A stretch of DNA of 64,000 nt, from the NCBI GenBank assembly GCA_050013075.1, contig JBEKFZ010000006.1:24640-88639 (forward strand), given 5' to 3'. The stretch comes from JBEKIK01 sp050013075. Its GTDB lineage: Bacteria > Planctomycetota > Planctomycetia > Pirellulales > Thermoguttaceae. This document shows, piece by piece, positions 34,100 to 42,819 of the stretch (positions are counted from its first letter, which is position 1; every line of letters starts with the position of its first letter). Made by a program: the position numbers and the translations under genes. The notes below the pieces were generated by a model. It was not told where the DNA came from. It did not search any database and saw only the letters and a list, made by a program, of their open reading frames with translations.

Positions 34100-34430
34100 A
34101 CTTTTTCCTTTTATCGGGATATAGGGTGATGAATTTTGTAATTCTGGTTGCATCCTCTGTCATCCAAACCGTACTCATTGCCAGGATTTTTCCGTTTGGT
34201 CCTATCATTTTGCCGCTAATTTCATAGATTTGTCCATATTGTGTGCGGTCGCTTGGAACGGCTTCTTGTGATAAAAATTGTCGGCGTAAATCATTTTCCA
34301 ATACCCGCCAGTTTTCGTGACCATATCCTGCTTGTGCCAACCATTTGGATTTATCGTTGTGTTTTCGCGGTGTCAAAAGATATTTGATTAACTTCTCGGG
34401 GGATATCAATGCGTTGGCAGGTAATAGCAT
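34089..34430 (-). CDS. DUF6883-like small protein
   Basis: 113 residues beginning LLPANALISPEKLIKYLL, with HNDKSKWLAQAGY and YEISGKMIGPNGK. I compare it with DUF6883, a family that also occurs at the C-terminus of polymorphic toxins and commonly precedes a DUF4926 gene. No Shine-Dalgarno is seen. It lies 23 bp after the aspartic-protease-like gene and overlaps the DUF4926 gene. Family assignment is from memory of sequence pattern and moderately secure. Confidence 0.6.
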   Translation of the reverse strand: MLLPANALISPEKLIKYLLTPRKHNDKSKWLAQAGYGHENWRVLENDLRRQFLSQEAVPSDRTQYGQIYEISGKMIGPNGKILAMSTVWMTEDATRITKFITLYPDKRKKYEI

Positions 34431-34453
34431 ACAAATCCGACATTATTAAACAA

Positions 34454-34837
34454 TTATTTTGCTATCGTAGTGGCGATATTCGGACTGTTTGGATTTACAT
34501 CCAAACTCCTGGTTTTGGGAGTAATGAGCAAGTCCATGTCTTCCATGGGAATTGCGCCAAGCAAGACTTGGTCGCCAATGACCAAAGCGCCGGCAAAGCC
34601 TATGCGATTTTTGAATCGAAGTTCAATAGGTCCCACATAGGGCACCAACTTTCGCGTCCCATCCGCCAATGTAACTTCCTTATTGTCAATTTTTTCCAAT
34701 TCCAATTGAATTCTTACATGCTCTGGAATACACAAATGCACGGCCCCCGAGTCCGCAAGTGCGTCTGCTACTTCAACAGGCGCAAGATCAGGCTTTCTGG
34801 GATTCAGCAATGTTATTTTTGCATTAACTAAACCCAT
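34454..34837 (-). CDS. Clan AA (retropepsin-like) aspartic protease domain protein
   Basis: 127 residues. The flap-less small aspartyl-protease pattern is visible: ALADSGAVHLCIPEHV holds the active-site triad D-S-G, followed by VTLADGTRKLVPYVGPIELRF and a second hydrophobic triad region, DQVLLGAIPMEDMDLLI. Such single-domain proteins would dimerise. A protein of the same clan is at 51663. AAGGA precedes the ATG. AT-rich like its neighbours. Confidence 0.75.
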   Translation of the reverse strand: MGLVNAKITLLNPRKPDLAPVEVADALADSGAVHLCIPEHVRIQLELEKIDNKEVTLADGTRKLVPYVGPIELRFKNRIGFAGALVIGDQVLLGAIPMEDMDLLITPKTRSLDVNPNSPNIATTIAK

Positions 34838-35118
34838 CGTTCCTTACTCCTTCCACGGCTAGTTTTATCTATTTCCCCTTATTTACATCATGTATTTGAC
34901 ACATCTATCCTATCCCACGCTAGGGGAGGTGTCAATTTTGCCACTACCCACTGCCCACTGTCCACTGCCCGATATAAGTGGTCAGTAAACTGACCACCCC
35001 CTAACAATCTGTTGTCTATTGCCCACTAACCACTTTGTTCCACCCGGACTCTTGTCAGCCGGACGCTTGTTTGTTCCAATACATCCTTTTAGAGCCGCTT
35101 AGCAAAAAGGAGCCTGCA
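34838..35118. repeat. CCCACT/CCACT tracts and small inverted repeat before pepP
   Basis: About 34938-34968 reads CCACTACCCACTGCCCACTG and on. It is followed by the inverted pair GTGGTCAGT-AAA-CTGACCAC (about 34979-34996), then CCCACTAACCACT. The real ribosome binding site of pepP (AAGGAG) follows at 35107. Confidence 0.7.
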
Positions 35119-36204
35119 ATGGACCATGAAACCCGGCGAGATAGGGTTCGCAAGGCGTTGCGCAAATTAGGTGTTGACGCACTGCTGGTCACCGATTTTA
35201 CCAACGTTACCTACCTGACCGGCTTTACGGGCGATGACAGTTATTTGTTGGTCCGCGACGACGGGGATACGATTATAAGCGACCCGCGCTATACCATCCA
35301 ATTGGGTGAGGAAGCGCCGGGCGTGGATCTTTACATCCGTAAGCCCTCGGTCAGCATTTTGCAGGCCACGGTGCGAGTGCTGCGGGCGGCGAACATCAGC
35401 CGGCTGGGCATAGAGGCAGATTCCATGACCGTCGGGCTGGAAGACAAGCTTTCCGACAAACTACCGCATATAGCGATCGTGCCCACCTCGGGATTGGTGG
35501 AAAAGTTCCGGCAGATCAAGGATAAAGACGAAATCGAATTGACCCGACTTTCGATTTTGCAGGCGGAAAAGGCCTTTGGTGTCATCCGGGCGTCGTTGCG
35601 CCCGGAAATGACCGAAAAACAAATCGCGGCCGACCTGGAATATCAATTTCGGTTATTCGGGGCCAAGTGCGCCGGATTTCCATCGATCATTGCGGTTGGT
35701 CCGCGGGCCGCGTTGTGTCATGCCGTGCCTGGCAACAAGCGGGTCGAGGAAAGCGATTTCATATTGATCGATTGGGGGGCCAGCGAGGGTCTTTATCGCA
35801 GCGATTTGACGCGGACCTTGGTAACAGGTAAAATCACCCCAAAATTCGCCGCGATTTATGAAATCGTTCTCGAGGCTCAGACAAAGGCCATCGAGGCCAT
35901 CCGTCCCGGCGCGATTTGCCATGACATCGACGCCGTTGCCAGGCGCGTTATCGCCAAGGCCGGTTACGGCCGCCGATTCGGCCACGGGCTGGGGCACAGC
36001 ATGGGATTGCTGATCCATGAGTCGCCCAGGTTTGCCATGAAAAATCAGTCGGTGTTGAAGCCGGGCATGATTATGACCGTCGAGCCGGGAATTTACATTC
36101 ACGGCTGGGGCGGGGTGCGGATCGAGGACGATATATTGGTGACCCGAAACGGCCACGAAGTTCTCACCCACGTGCCGAAACAATTGGACGAAATAGTACT
36201 TTAA
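35119..36204 (+). CDS. pepP: Xaa-Pro aminopeptidase / M24 family metallopeptidase
   Basis: A 361-residue M24B peptidase removing N-terminal residues before proline. The N-terminal creatinase-like domain (1-130) contains VTYLTGFTGDDSYLLV. The catalytic pita-bread domain carries all five metal ligands: Asp218 (LIDWGA), Asp229 (SDLTRT), His293 (GLGHSMG), Glu322 (VEPGIYI) and Glu336 (RIEDD). The start at 35119 is set by AAGGAG; the frame extends further up into repeats. A family B palindrome begins two bases after the stop. pepQ is an alternative name. Confidence 0.93.
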   Translation: MDHETRRDRVRKALRKLGVDALLVTDFTNVTYLTGFTGDDSYLLVRDDGDTIISDPRYTIQLGEEAPGVDLYIRKPSVSILQATVRVLRAANISRLGIEADSMTVGLEDKLSDKLPHIAIVPTSGLVEKFRQIKDKDEIELTRLSILQAEKAFGVIRASLRPEMTEKQIAADLEYQFRLFGAKCAGFPSIIAVGPRAALCHAVPGNKRVEESDFILIDWGASEGLYRSDLTRTLVTGKITPKFAAIYEIVLEAQTKAIEAIRPGAICHDIDAVARRVIAKAGYGRRFGHGLGHSMGLLIHESPRFAMKNQSVLKPGMIMTVEPGIYIHGWGGVRIEDDILVTRNGHEVLTHVPKQLDEIVL

Positions 36205-36206
36205 TG

Positions 36207-36336
36207 TTTATTGAGTCTCAGGTAAAGAATATCGTATGAAAAGTCAGAGCCGGGGCGTGTCGCCCCGGCAACTCCGGGCCGACACGGCCCGGCTCTGAGG
36301 CGAAAACGCGGCATTCATTACCTGACATTTAATAAA
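36207..36336 (+). repeat. Modular palindrome family B copy 4 (best preserved)
   Basis: Outer arms TTTATTGAGTCTCAGGTAA (36207 on) and TTACCTGACATTTAATAAA (about 36318-36336) pair with few mismatches. The core 36244-36298 begins TCAGAGCCGGGG and ends CCCGGCTCTGA. It begins two bases after the pepP stop. Confidence 0.9.
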
Positions 36337-36392
36337 GGCTTGAGATGACGTTTTTTTATCCTTTAACCCTTAGATAACATCGGAGAGACGGG

Positions 36393-36899
36393 ATGGTCAC
36401 TCCTGCGTCTTCCCCAGACATTTTCGACGTGCGCAAAATCCGCCGCCTGGTGGAACTGATGAAAGAACACGATCTAACGGAGATCGATATTCAACAGGGC
36501 GAAGTTCGCATTCAACTGCGCCGTGCCGGCAATGCGTCCAATCCGGGGGTGATTTTGCCCGGGCCGGGAATCCGCGGCGAGGCATTTTCACCTGCGCCCG
36601 CGGGTCCTTCGCGCCCCGCCGCCGAAACACTGGCGGAAGGGGCTTCCGAAAACCATTTGGCGATCATCAAAAGCCCGATGGTCGGGACGTTTTACGCCGC
36701 GCCCGATCCGGACTCGCCGCCGTACGTCAAGGTCGGCGATCACGTGGGGCCGGAAACCACTGTTTGTATCGTCGAGGCGATGAAGGTCTTCAATCAGATT
36801 CCGGCCGAAGTGTCGGGCAAAATCCTGACAGTGCTGGTGGAAAACGGCGAATCGGTGGAATACGGCCAGCCGTTGTTTAAAGTGGATACGAGTGAATAG
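36393..36899 (+). CDS. accB: Biotin carboxyl carrier protein of acetyl-CoA carboxylase
   Basis: 168 residues. The N-terminal dimerisation part is DIFDVRKIRRLVELMKEHDL, then comes a Pro/Ala linker. The biotinyl domain is IKSPMVGTFYAAPDPDSPPY ... VEAMKVFNQIPAE, with biotinyl Lys131 in EAMK (the usual Met after it is Val). It carries CO2 between biotin carboxylase and carboxyltransferase in malonyl-CoA synthesis. GGAGAG precedes the ATG. accC follows after 55 bp, so this is an accBC operon. Confidence 0.95.
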   Translation: MVTPASSPDIFDVRKIRRLVELMKEHDLTEIDIQQGEVRIQLRRAGNASNPGVILPGPGIRGEAFSPAPAGPSRPAAETLAEGASENHLAIIKSPMVGTFYAAPDPDSPPYVKVGDHVGPETTVCIVEAMKVFNQIPAEVSGKILTVLVENGESVEYGQPLFKVDTSE

Positions 36900-36916
36900 T
36901 GAATGCCGAGACAACC

Positions 36917-36954
36917 TCACCGTGAACTGTAAACCTTGAACTGTAAACGCTAAG
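36917..36954 (+). promoter_or_regulatory. AACTGTAAAC tract in front of accC
   Basis: GTGAACTGTAAACCTTGAAC and a second AACTGTAAAC run up to the accC start at 36955. No proper Shine-Dalgarno. Confidence 0.45.
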
Positions 36955-38298
36955 ATGTTCAAACGAATATTAATCGCCAACCGGGGCGAAATTGCCTTAC
37001 GAATAATTCGCGCCTGCCGCGAGCTGGGCGTCGAAACCGTGGCGATATTCAGCGAGGCGGATCGGGGGGCGGCCTATTTGGAGCTGGCCGACGAGGCCTA
37101 TTGCGTGGGTCCGCCCAAGGCGGCCGACAGTTACTTGAAGATCGATCGCGTGATTAGCGCCGCCGAGATCGGCAACGTGCAGGCGATCCACCCGGGCTAT
37201 GGTTTTCTGGCCGAAAACGCCCATTTCGCCGACGTCTGCCGCAGTTGCGACATTGAATTCATCGGCCCCACGCACGAGGCCATGGCCTTGGTGGGCGACA
37301 AGAATGCCGCGCGCAAGTTGGCCAAGGAAATCGGAGTGCCCACCGTGCCCGGCAGCGACGGGCTGGTGGAAAACGAGGCCCATGCGCTTTCGCTGTCGCA
37401 CCAATTGGGATTTCCCGTGCTCATCAAGGCCTCGGCCGGCGGCGGCGGGCGCGGAATGCGCGTGGCGGTGAACGATTTGGCGTTGCGTGCGTCTTTGCAG
37501 CAGGCCCAGGCCGAGGCCCAAGCCGCATTCGGCAACGCCGAGATCTATCTGGAAAAATATATCGAACATCCCCGGCACGTGGAAGTTCAGGTGCTGGCCG
37601 ACACTCACGGCAACGTGGTGCACCTGTGGGAGCGCGACTGCACCATGCAGCGGCGGCATCAGAAGCTGATCGAAGAGAGCCCCGCCCCTTCGCTCCCCAA
37701 GGAAACCCGCGCGGCAATGTGCGAAGCGGCGGTGCGGCTGATCAAGGCCGCCAATTACACCAATGCCGGCACGGTGGAGTTCATCGTCGATCGAAAGGGG
37801 AATTTCTACTTTATCGAGACCAACGCCCGGATCCAGGTGGAACATCCCGTTACGGAGATGGTCACCGGGATCGACCTGATTAAAGCCCAGATTTTAGTAG
37901 CCTCCGGCGAACCGTTGCCGTTTAAACAGGAAGATATCCAACAAAAGGGGGCGGCCATCGAGTGCCGCATCAACGCCGAGGACCCGGAGAAGAATTTCCG
38001 CCCTAATCCGGGCGTGATTACCCGCTGGCTTGTGCCCGGCGGATTCGGCGTGCGATTCGACTCGCACGCCCATCAGGGCTACGCCGTGTTGCCTTATTAC
38101 GATTCGTTGATCGGAAAATTGATCGTCCACCAACCGACCCGACTGGAAGCCATCGAATGTATGAAAGGGGCGCTTAAGGAATTGCGCATCGAAGGCATCA
38201 AGACCACGGTTTCCCTGCACCTGAAAGCCCTCGAGTCTTCGGCGTTCGTCAGCGCCCAGGTCGATACCACGTACATTGAACGCACCTGGCCGACTTGA
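36955..38298 (+). CDS. accC: Biotin carboxylase subunit of acetyl-CoA carboxylase
   Basis: A 447-residue ATP-grasp enzyme that carboxylates biotin on AccB using ATP and bicarbonate. Visible features: RILIANRGEIALRIIRACRE at the start, the ATP-binding GGGGRGMRVA loop near 160-169, HPRHVEVQVLAD, the catalytic region YFIETNARIQVEHPVTEMVTG, and YDSLIGKLIVH near the end. Full length. The stop is followed at once by a GGATGAA microsatellite (38298-38327). Confidence 0.97.
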   Translation: MFKRILIANRGEIALRIIRACRELGVETVAIFSEADRGAAYLELADEAYCVGPPKAADSYLKIDRVISAAEIGNVQAIHPGYGFLAENAHFADVCRSCDIEFIGPTHEAMALVGDKNAARKLAKEIGVPTVPGSDGLVENEAHALSLSHQLGFPVLIKASAGGGGRGMRVAVNDLALRASLQQAQAEAQAAFGNAEIYLEKYIEHPRHVEVQVLADTHGNVVHLWERDCTMQRRHQKLIEESPAPSLPKETRAAMCEAAVRLIKAANYTNAGTVEFIVDRKGNFYFIETNARIQVEHPVTEMVTGIDLIKAQILVASGEPLPFKQEDIQQKGAAIECRINAEDPEKNFRPNPGVITRWLVPGGFGVRFDSHAHQGYAVLPYYDSLIGKLIVHQPTRLEAIECMKGALKELRIEGIKTTVSLHLKALESSAFVSAQVDTTYIERTWPT

Positions 38299-38429
38299 GG
38301 AAGGATGAAGGATGAAGGATGAAGGATGAATACTTCAAACCGACAACTTAAAACGACATTTGTTAAGATATCGCGAAACCACAAGCGGTATATCACTAAC
38401 CACTCACCCCTAACCACTCACCACTAACC
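38297..38429. repeat. GGATGAA microsatellite, family C core and G-poor tract before the phosphofructokinase gene
   Basis: Four GGATGAA units (38301-38328), a family C variant GCGAAACCACAAGCGGTA (38373-38390), then ACTAACCACTCACCCCTAAC and CACTCACCACTAACC running directly into the ATG at 38430. This leader has almost no G and no Shine-Dalgarno. Confidence 0.75.
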
Positions 38430-39743
38430 ATGAGCAGCACATTATCCAGACCGCCGCTGATGCCGTCGAATATCCGCCGGGTGGCGATTTTGTTCGCCGG
38501 GGGCCCTGCGCCGGCGGCCAACGCCGTGATCTCCACCGCGGCCGTTTCCTTTCTCCGCAACAACATCGACGTCATCGGCGTTCTTTACGGATATTCGCGC
38601 CTGATTGAATATGCCCCCGAGCATCCGTTGGTTGAAAACCGCGATTACATCCGCATCAATCAAAACCTCTTGAAACGCACGCGAAACACGCAGGGCATCT
38701 TGATCGGCACTGCGCGGGCCAATCCGGGCAAGGACGTTTCCGAGCCGTCGCACTTTAAGGATCCCAAGCGCACCGAACAGCTCAGAACGGTTTACGATGC
38801 CCTGGCGTCGATAGGCGTGGACGCCTTGATTTCCATCGGCGGCGACGATACCTTAAAGACCGCCAACAAGTTCAAACTCTTCCAGGAACAGTTGCCGCCC
38901 GGCAGCAAGCGGATTCCCGTGGTCCACCTGCCCAAGACCATCGACAACGATTACTCGGGCATTGATTTCACGTTCGGTTACTTCACGGCGGTCAACGTAT
39001 TGGCCGAGGAGGTCCGCAATCTACTGGCCGACGCCGAGTCCAGCGGCGCATACTTCGTGGCCGAAACCATGGGCCGCAGCGCGGGGTGGCTGGCCTACGG
39101 CGCGGCCATCGCCGGCGAAGCCAGCCTGGTAATCAGCGTCGAGGACATTACCGGCAAGTACGAGATGAGCGAGGAAATCACCGATCCGAAAACCGGCAAG
39201 ACCACGCTCCGCCGCGTGATGGATATGCACGAAGTGGTCAACCGCATAGTAGCCACCATGCGCGCCCGGGAAGAGGTCGAGGGCAAGGAATTCGGCGTGC
39301 TCGTGCTGGCCGAAGGTCTGGCCGAGTATTTGCCGCAAAAACACATCGAGGGCGTGCCCCGCGACGAGCACGGACACATCGCCATTTCCAAGCTGAACCT
39401 CAGCCGCCTGTTCGCCGATCTGGTGGCCAAGGAATATACCAAGCAGACCGGCAAGAAGCGAAAAATCACCGGTCTGCAACTGGGCTACGAAAGCCGCTGC
39501 GCCCGGCCCCAGGCCTTCGACGTCATGCTGGGCAGCCAACTCGGCGTGGGGGCCTATCGGGCCTTGGTGGAAAAACGGCTCGACGGCGTGATGGTCTCGG
39601 TTACCGGCCAGTTGGAACTGAATTTTGTCCCCTTCACCCAGTTGGTCGATCCGGCCACGCTGGTCACCATGGTCCGTTACATCGAACCCAATTCCGATTT
39701 CCACCGCCTCGCCCGCTTCCTGGAAACTTACGTGAACGATTAG
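38430..39743 (+). CDS. pfp: Pyrophosphate-dependent 6-phosphofructokinase
   Basis: A 437-residue PFK-A superfamily enzyme. The motif GGDDT (137-141) has Asp where ATP enzymes have Gly, and PKTIDND (168-174) has Lys where ATP enzymes have Gly; both mark use of PPi. MGRSAGWLA and GYESRCARP are the fructose-6-phosphate contacts. It phosphorylates fructose-6-phosphate reversibly, serving glycolysis and gluconeogenesis. No Shine-Dalgarno precedes the ATG, only the G-poor tract. A modular palindrome begins three bases after the stop. Confidence 0.93.
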   Translation: MSSTLSRPPLMPSNIRRVAILFAGGPAPAANAVISTAAVSFLRNNIDVIGVLYGYSRLIEYAPEHPLVENRDYIRINQNLLKRTRNTQGILIGTARANPGKDVSEPSHFKDPKRTEQLRTVYDALASIGVDALISIGGDDTLKTANKFKLFQEQLPPGSKRIPVVHLPKTIDNDYSGIDFTFGYFTAVNVLAEEVRNLLADAESSGAYFVAETMGRSAGWLAYGAAIAGEASLVISVEDITGKYEMSEEITDPKTGKTTLRRVMDMHEVVNRIVATMRAREEVEGKEFGVLVLAEGLAEYLPQKHIEGVPRDEHGHIAISKLNLSRLFADLVAKEYTKQTGKKRKITGLQLGYESRCARPQAFDVMLGSQLGVGAYRALVEKRLDGVMVSVTGQLELNFVPFTQLVDPATLVTMVRYIEPNSDFHRLARFLETYVND

Positions 39744-39746
39744 GCG

Positions 39747-39872
39747 TTTATTGAATCAGGTAATAAATCTCGCATTTAATAGCCGGCGGCTAACAGCCGC
39801 CGGCGTGATTTCGCGGGTTTTCCGGCGGTCGTCGACCGCCGGCTAGCGACATTATTTATCCGACACTCAATA
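39747..39872 (+). repeat. Modular palindrome: family B outer arms with a different core
   Basis: The outer arms TTTATTGAATCAGGTAATAA and TTATTTATCCGACACTCAATA match those of family B. The core is instead TAGCCGGCGGCTA with CAGCCGCCGGCG and, further on, CCGGCGGTCG/CGACCGCCGG. It starts three bases after the phosphofructokinase stop. It is followed by a CCCGGGCTAAAC (family E) word at 39903-39935. Confidence 0.8.
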
Positions 39873-39952
39873 TCCTGGTCGCTTGCACCCGGTGCAAAGA
39901 AAGGAATCTCCGGGCACAAATGCCCGGGCTAAACCATTGCATTGTTTACAAC

Positions 39953-41419
39953 ATGATCAATATGCTCGACTTCCCAAAACGCGTTCTATTTTTGGGTTAC
40001 GGAGCGGTTGCGCAGTGCGCGCTGCCTATCTTCATCAAACACGTTCGCATTACCCCGGCCAATATCTCGGTGATGGATTTCGAGGACCGTAGCGAGGTCC
40101 TCAAGCCCTGGACCGCACAAGGCGTGCACTGGGTCCGGCAGCGGATCACCCCCGACAATCTGCAAGCGGAATTGGAAAAGCACGTTTCGGCCGGCGATCT
40201 CGTGATCGACCTGGCGTGGAACATCGACTGCTTGGAAATCCTTCAATGGTGCCACGACCGCGGCGTTTTGTACGTGAACACCTCGGTCGAGGTGTGGGAT
40301 CCGTACGGCGGCGGCGATCGCCAGCATCCCACCACGCGGACGCTGTATTGGCGGCACATGAACCTCCGGCGGATGACCGCCCGATGGTCCGAACCCGGGC
40401 CCACGGCGGTGCTCGAACACGGTGCGAACCCGGGCTTGATTTCGCATTGGACCAAGCAAGGGCTGATCGACATCGGCCGGCGCGTGTTGGACGACAAGAA
40501 AGCAACCGGCCCAGAAGCCGAGGAAATCGCCCAACTCATCGCCGACCGCGCGCTTAACCGCCTGGCAATGAAACTGGGCGTCAAAGTGATCCATTGCAGC
40601 GAGCGCGACACGCAAATCACCGATTGGCCCAAGCAGGTCGACGAGTTCGTCAATACCTGGAGCATCGAAGGCTTCCGCGAGGAAGGAACCACCACGGCCG
40701 AAATGGGTTGGGGGACCCACGAAAAAGAACTCCCGCCCTTGGCATACCAGCACGCCGACGGACCGAGGAATCAAATCTGCCTGGCGCGGATGGGGATCAA
40801 TACCTGGGTGCAATCCTGGGTGCCGCATTATCGCATCCGCGGCATGGTCGTCCGCCACGGCGAGGCATTTACCATTTCAGACAAGTTGACGGTTTGGCAG
40901 GACGGCCGGCCCGCGTATCGGCCCACGGTGCATTACGCCTACTGCCCTTGCGACTCGGCAATCGCCTCGCTCAACGAACTGCGCGGATACGGCTATCAGT
41001 TGCAGCCGAACCTACGGATCATGACCGACGAAATTACCAAAGGCGCGGACATCTTGGGCGCTTTGCTGATGGGCCATGCCTATAATTCCTGGTGGACGGG
41101 CAGCATCCTGAGCATCGAGGAGTCGCGGCGCCTGGTCCCTCACCAGAATGCCACGACCATGCAGGTGGCGATTTCGGCAGTGGCGGCGGCGATGTGGATG
41201 ATGCAAAATCCCCGCCGCGGCGTATGCGTGCCCGACGATCTGCCGCACGATTTCGTCCTCGATATTGCCAATCCCTACCTGGGCCAATCGCTCTCAATCC
41301 CCTCGGATTGGACGCCGCTTAAATATCACGCCAAGGCCTTCGAGGGCTTCAACCGTCCCGATCTCGATTGGAACGATCCCTGGCAGTTTAAAAATTTCCT
41401 GATCGACGAAAACGATTAA
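39953..41419 (+). CDS. hss: Homospermidine synthase
   Basis: A 488-residue NAD-dependent enzyme that builds sym-homospermidine from putrescine. The Rossmann start KRVLFLGYGAVAQCALP is followed by VIDLAWNIDCLEILQWCHDR, VLYVNTSVEVW and LEHGANPGLISHWTKQGL, with later conserved WGTHEKELP and LLMGHAYNSWWTG, all typical of bacterial homospermidine synthases. The ATG at 39953 (or 39962) is chosen from the domain edge; the longer frame begins in a repeat. It is followed by a decarboxylase that would supply putrescine. Confidence 0.93.
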   Translation: MINMLDFPKRVLFLGYGAVAQCALPIFIKHVRITPANISVMDFEDRSEVLKPWTAQGVHWVRQRITPDNLQAELEKHVSAGDLVIDLAWNIDCLEILQWCHDRGVLYVNTSVEVWDPYGGGDRQHPTTRTLYWRHMNLRRMTARWSEPGPTAVLEHGANPGLISHWTKQGLIDIGRRVLDDKKATGPEAEEIAQLIADRALNRLAMKLGVKVIHCSERDTQITDWPKQVDEFVNTWSIEGFREEGTTTAEMGWGTHEKELPPLAYQHADGPRNQICLARMGINTWVQSWVPHYRIRGMVVRHGEAFTISDKLTVWQDGRPAYRPTVHYAYCPCDSAIASLNELRGYGYQLQPNLRIMTDEITKGADILGALLMGHAYNSWWTGSILSIEESRRLVPHQNATTMQVAISAVAAAMWMMQNPRRGVCVPDDLPHDFVLDIANPYLGQSLSIPSDWTPLKYHAKAFEGFNRPDLDWNDPWQFKNFLIDEND

Positions 41420-41547
41420 ATAAGTTGTCAGTTTACAGTTTACCGTTTACAGTTTACCGTTTACAGTTTATGGTTATCAGTGGGCAGTAAACTGTCCACC
41501 CCTAACTGTCCGCTGTTTTTATCCTTCATCCTGCATCCTTCACTTGA
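41420..41547 (+). repeat. AGTTTACCGTTTAC tract and ATCCTTCA words before the decarboxylase gene
   Basis: Repeated CAGTTTACAGTTTACCG (41431 on) is followed by GTGGGCAGTAAACTGTCCAC and the G-poor ATCCTTCATCCTGCATCCTT ending six bases before the ATG. No Shine-Dalgarno. Confidence 0.6.
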
Positions 41548-42687
41548 ATGGTCACAAAAAACACGCTTAAAAAACTGGCCCAGGAGCACGGCACTCCGCT
41601 GTTCGTGGTCGATCACGCGGCGCTGAGGAAAAACTACGCCGAGTTCAAGCGGCATTTGCCCCGGGTGCAGGCGTATTACGCGGTTAAGGCCAATCCGGAC
41701 CCGGCCATAGTGCGAACCCTGTTCCAGGCCGGTGCGAGTTTCGACGTGGCCTCCATGCCCGAGTTCCTTATCGTTTACGATAATATCAAAGACCTGCCGG
41801 CAAAAGAGCGGCAGGATTTCATCTGGGACAAGATAATCTACGCCAATCCGATCAAGGCCAACGAGACCCTCACCGAGCTTGATACCTACAAGCCGCTGGT
41901 GACATACGACAATTTCGAGGAGATCGAGAAAATCCGCAAGTACGCCCCGCACGCCGGGCTGGCCCTGCGGATCCGCGTGCCCAACACCGGGGCCATGGTC
42001 GAACTGTCCTCGAAGTTCGGGGCCTCATCCGGCGAGGCCGTGGAACTGATCGAAGCCGCCCATCGCGCCGGTTTGATCGTCGAAGGGCTTAGTTTCCACG
42101 TCGGCAGCCAAACGACCAACTTTGAAAACTACGTGCAGGCCCTGAACCTTTCGGCGGGCGTTTTTGAAGAAGCAAAACAACGCGGCTACAATCTGAAATT
42201 GCTGGATATCGGCGGCGGATTTCCCGCCCGGTATAACAGCGGAGTGGAGCCCTTTCGGAAACTGGCCAAACGCATCAATTCCGAACTCAATCGCCTGTTC
42301 CCCAAGAACATCGAAATCCTGGCCGAGCCGGGCCGGTTCCTGGTGGCCACTGCCGCCACGCTGGTGGCCAAGATAATCGGCAAGGCCGAGCGCGACGGCA
42401 AGCGCTGCTATTACATCGACGACGGAGTGTACCACACGTTTTCCGGCGTCATATTCGACCATTGCCAATACGGCATCAAGGCCTTTAAAAACGGATCGAA
42501 GCAAATCTCCGCCGTATTCGGCCCGACCTGCGACGCCCTGGACACCATCTCCCTGGCCGAGGAGCTGCCCGATTTAAAACTCGGCGATCTTGTCTACAGC
42601 GAAAACATCGGCGCCTACAGCCACGCCTCCTCAACCTACTTCAACGGCTTCCCGCCGGCCAAAGTGCTGCACATAAATATGGATTAG
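41548..42687 (+). CDS. PLP-dependent ornithine/lysine decarboxylase (fold type III)
   Basis: A 379-residue alanine-racemase-fold decarboxylase. The PLP Lys47 is in YAVKANP, FHVGSQ is at 183-188, LDIGGGFP at 219-226, AEPGR at 259-263, and the catalytic Cys328 in GPTCDALD. This set is that of eukaryote-type ornithine decarboxylases. Together with the homospermidine synthase just upstream it would form ornithine to putrescine to homospermidine. Diaminopimelate decarboxylase is less likely: the protein is shorter and lacks its C-terminal extension. Confidence 0.88.
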   Translation: MVTKNTLKKLAQEHGTPLFVVDHAALRKNYAEFKRHLPRVQAYYAVKANPDPAIVRTLFQAGASFDVASMPEFLIVYDNIKDLPAKERQDFIWDKIIYANPIKANETLTELDTYKPLVTYDNFEEIEKIRKYAPHAGLALRIRVPNTGAMVELSSKFGASSGEAVELIEAAHRAGLIVEGLSFHVGSQTTNFENYVQALNLSAGVFEEAKQRGYNLKLLDIGGGFPARYNSGVEPFRKLAKRINSELNRLFPKNIEILAEPGRFLVATAATLVAKIIGKAERDGKRCYYIDDGVYHTFSGVIFDHCQYGIKAFKNGSKQISAVFGPTCDALDTISLAEELPDLKLGDLVYSENIGAYSHASSTYFNGFPPAKVLHINMD

Positions 42688-42819
42688 GGATTTGGAATAG
42701 TGGTTTAGCCGCGACCCGTAGGGGAGCGGGTATGGGGATTGGGATTTGAAAAACGTTTAGCCCGGTAGCTTGCTCCCGGTGAATAAAGTCCCGACTCCAA
42801 TCATGCCATTGTAACGACA
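42688..42819. other. Convergent gap with family E words
   Basis: Contains TTAGCCGCGACCCGTAGG, then GTTTAGCCCGGTAGCTTGCT (42757-42776, family E) and the outer-arm word ACGACATTATTTAAAA (42815-42830), which runs into the 3' end of the next minus-strand gene. Confidence 0.5.
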
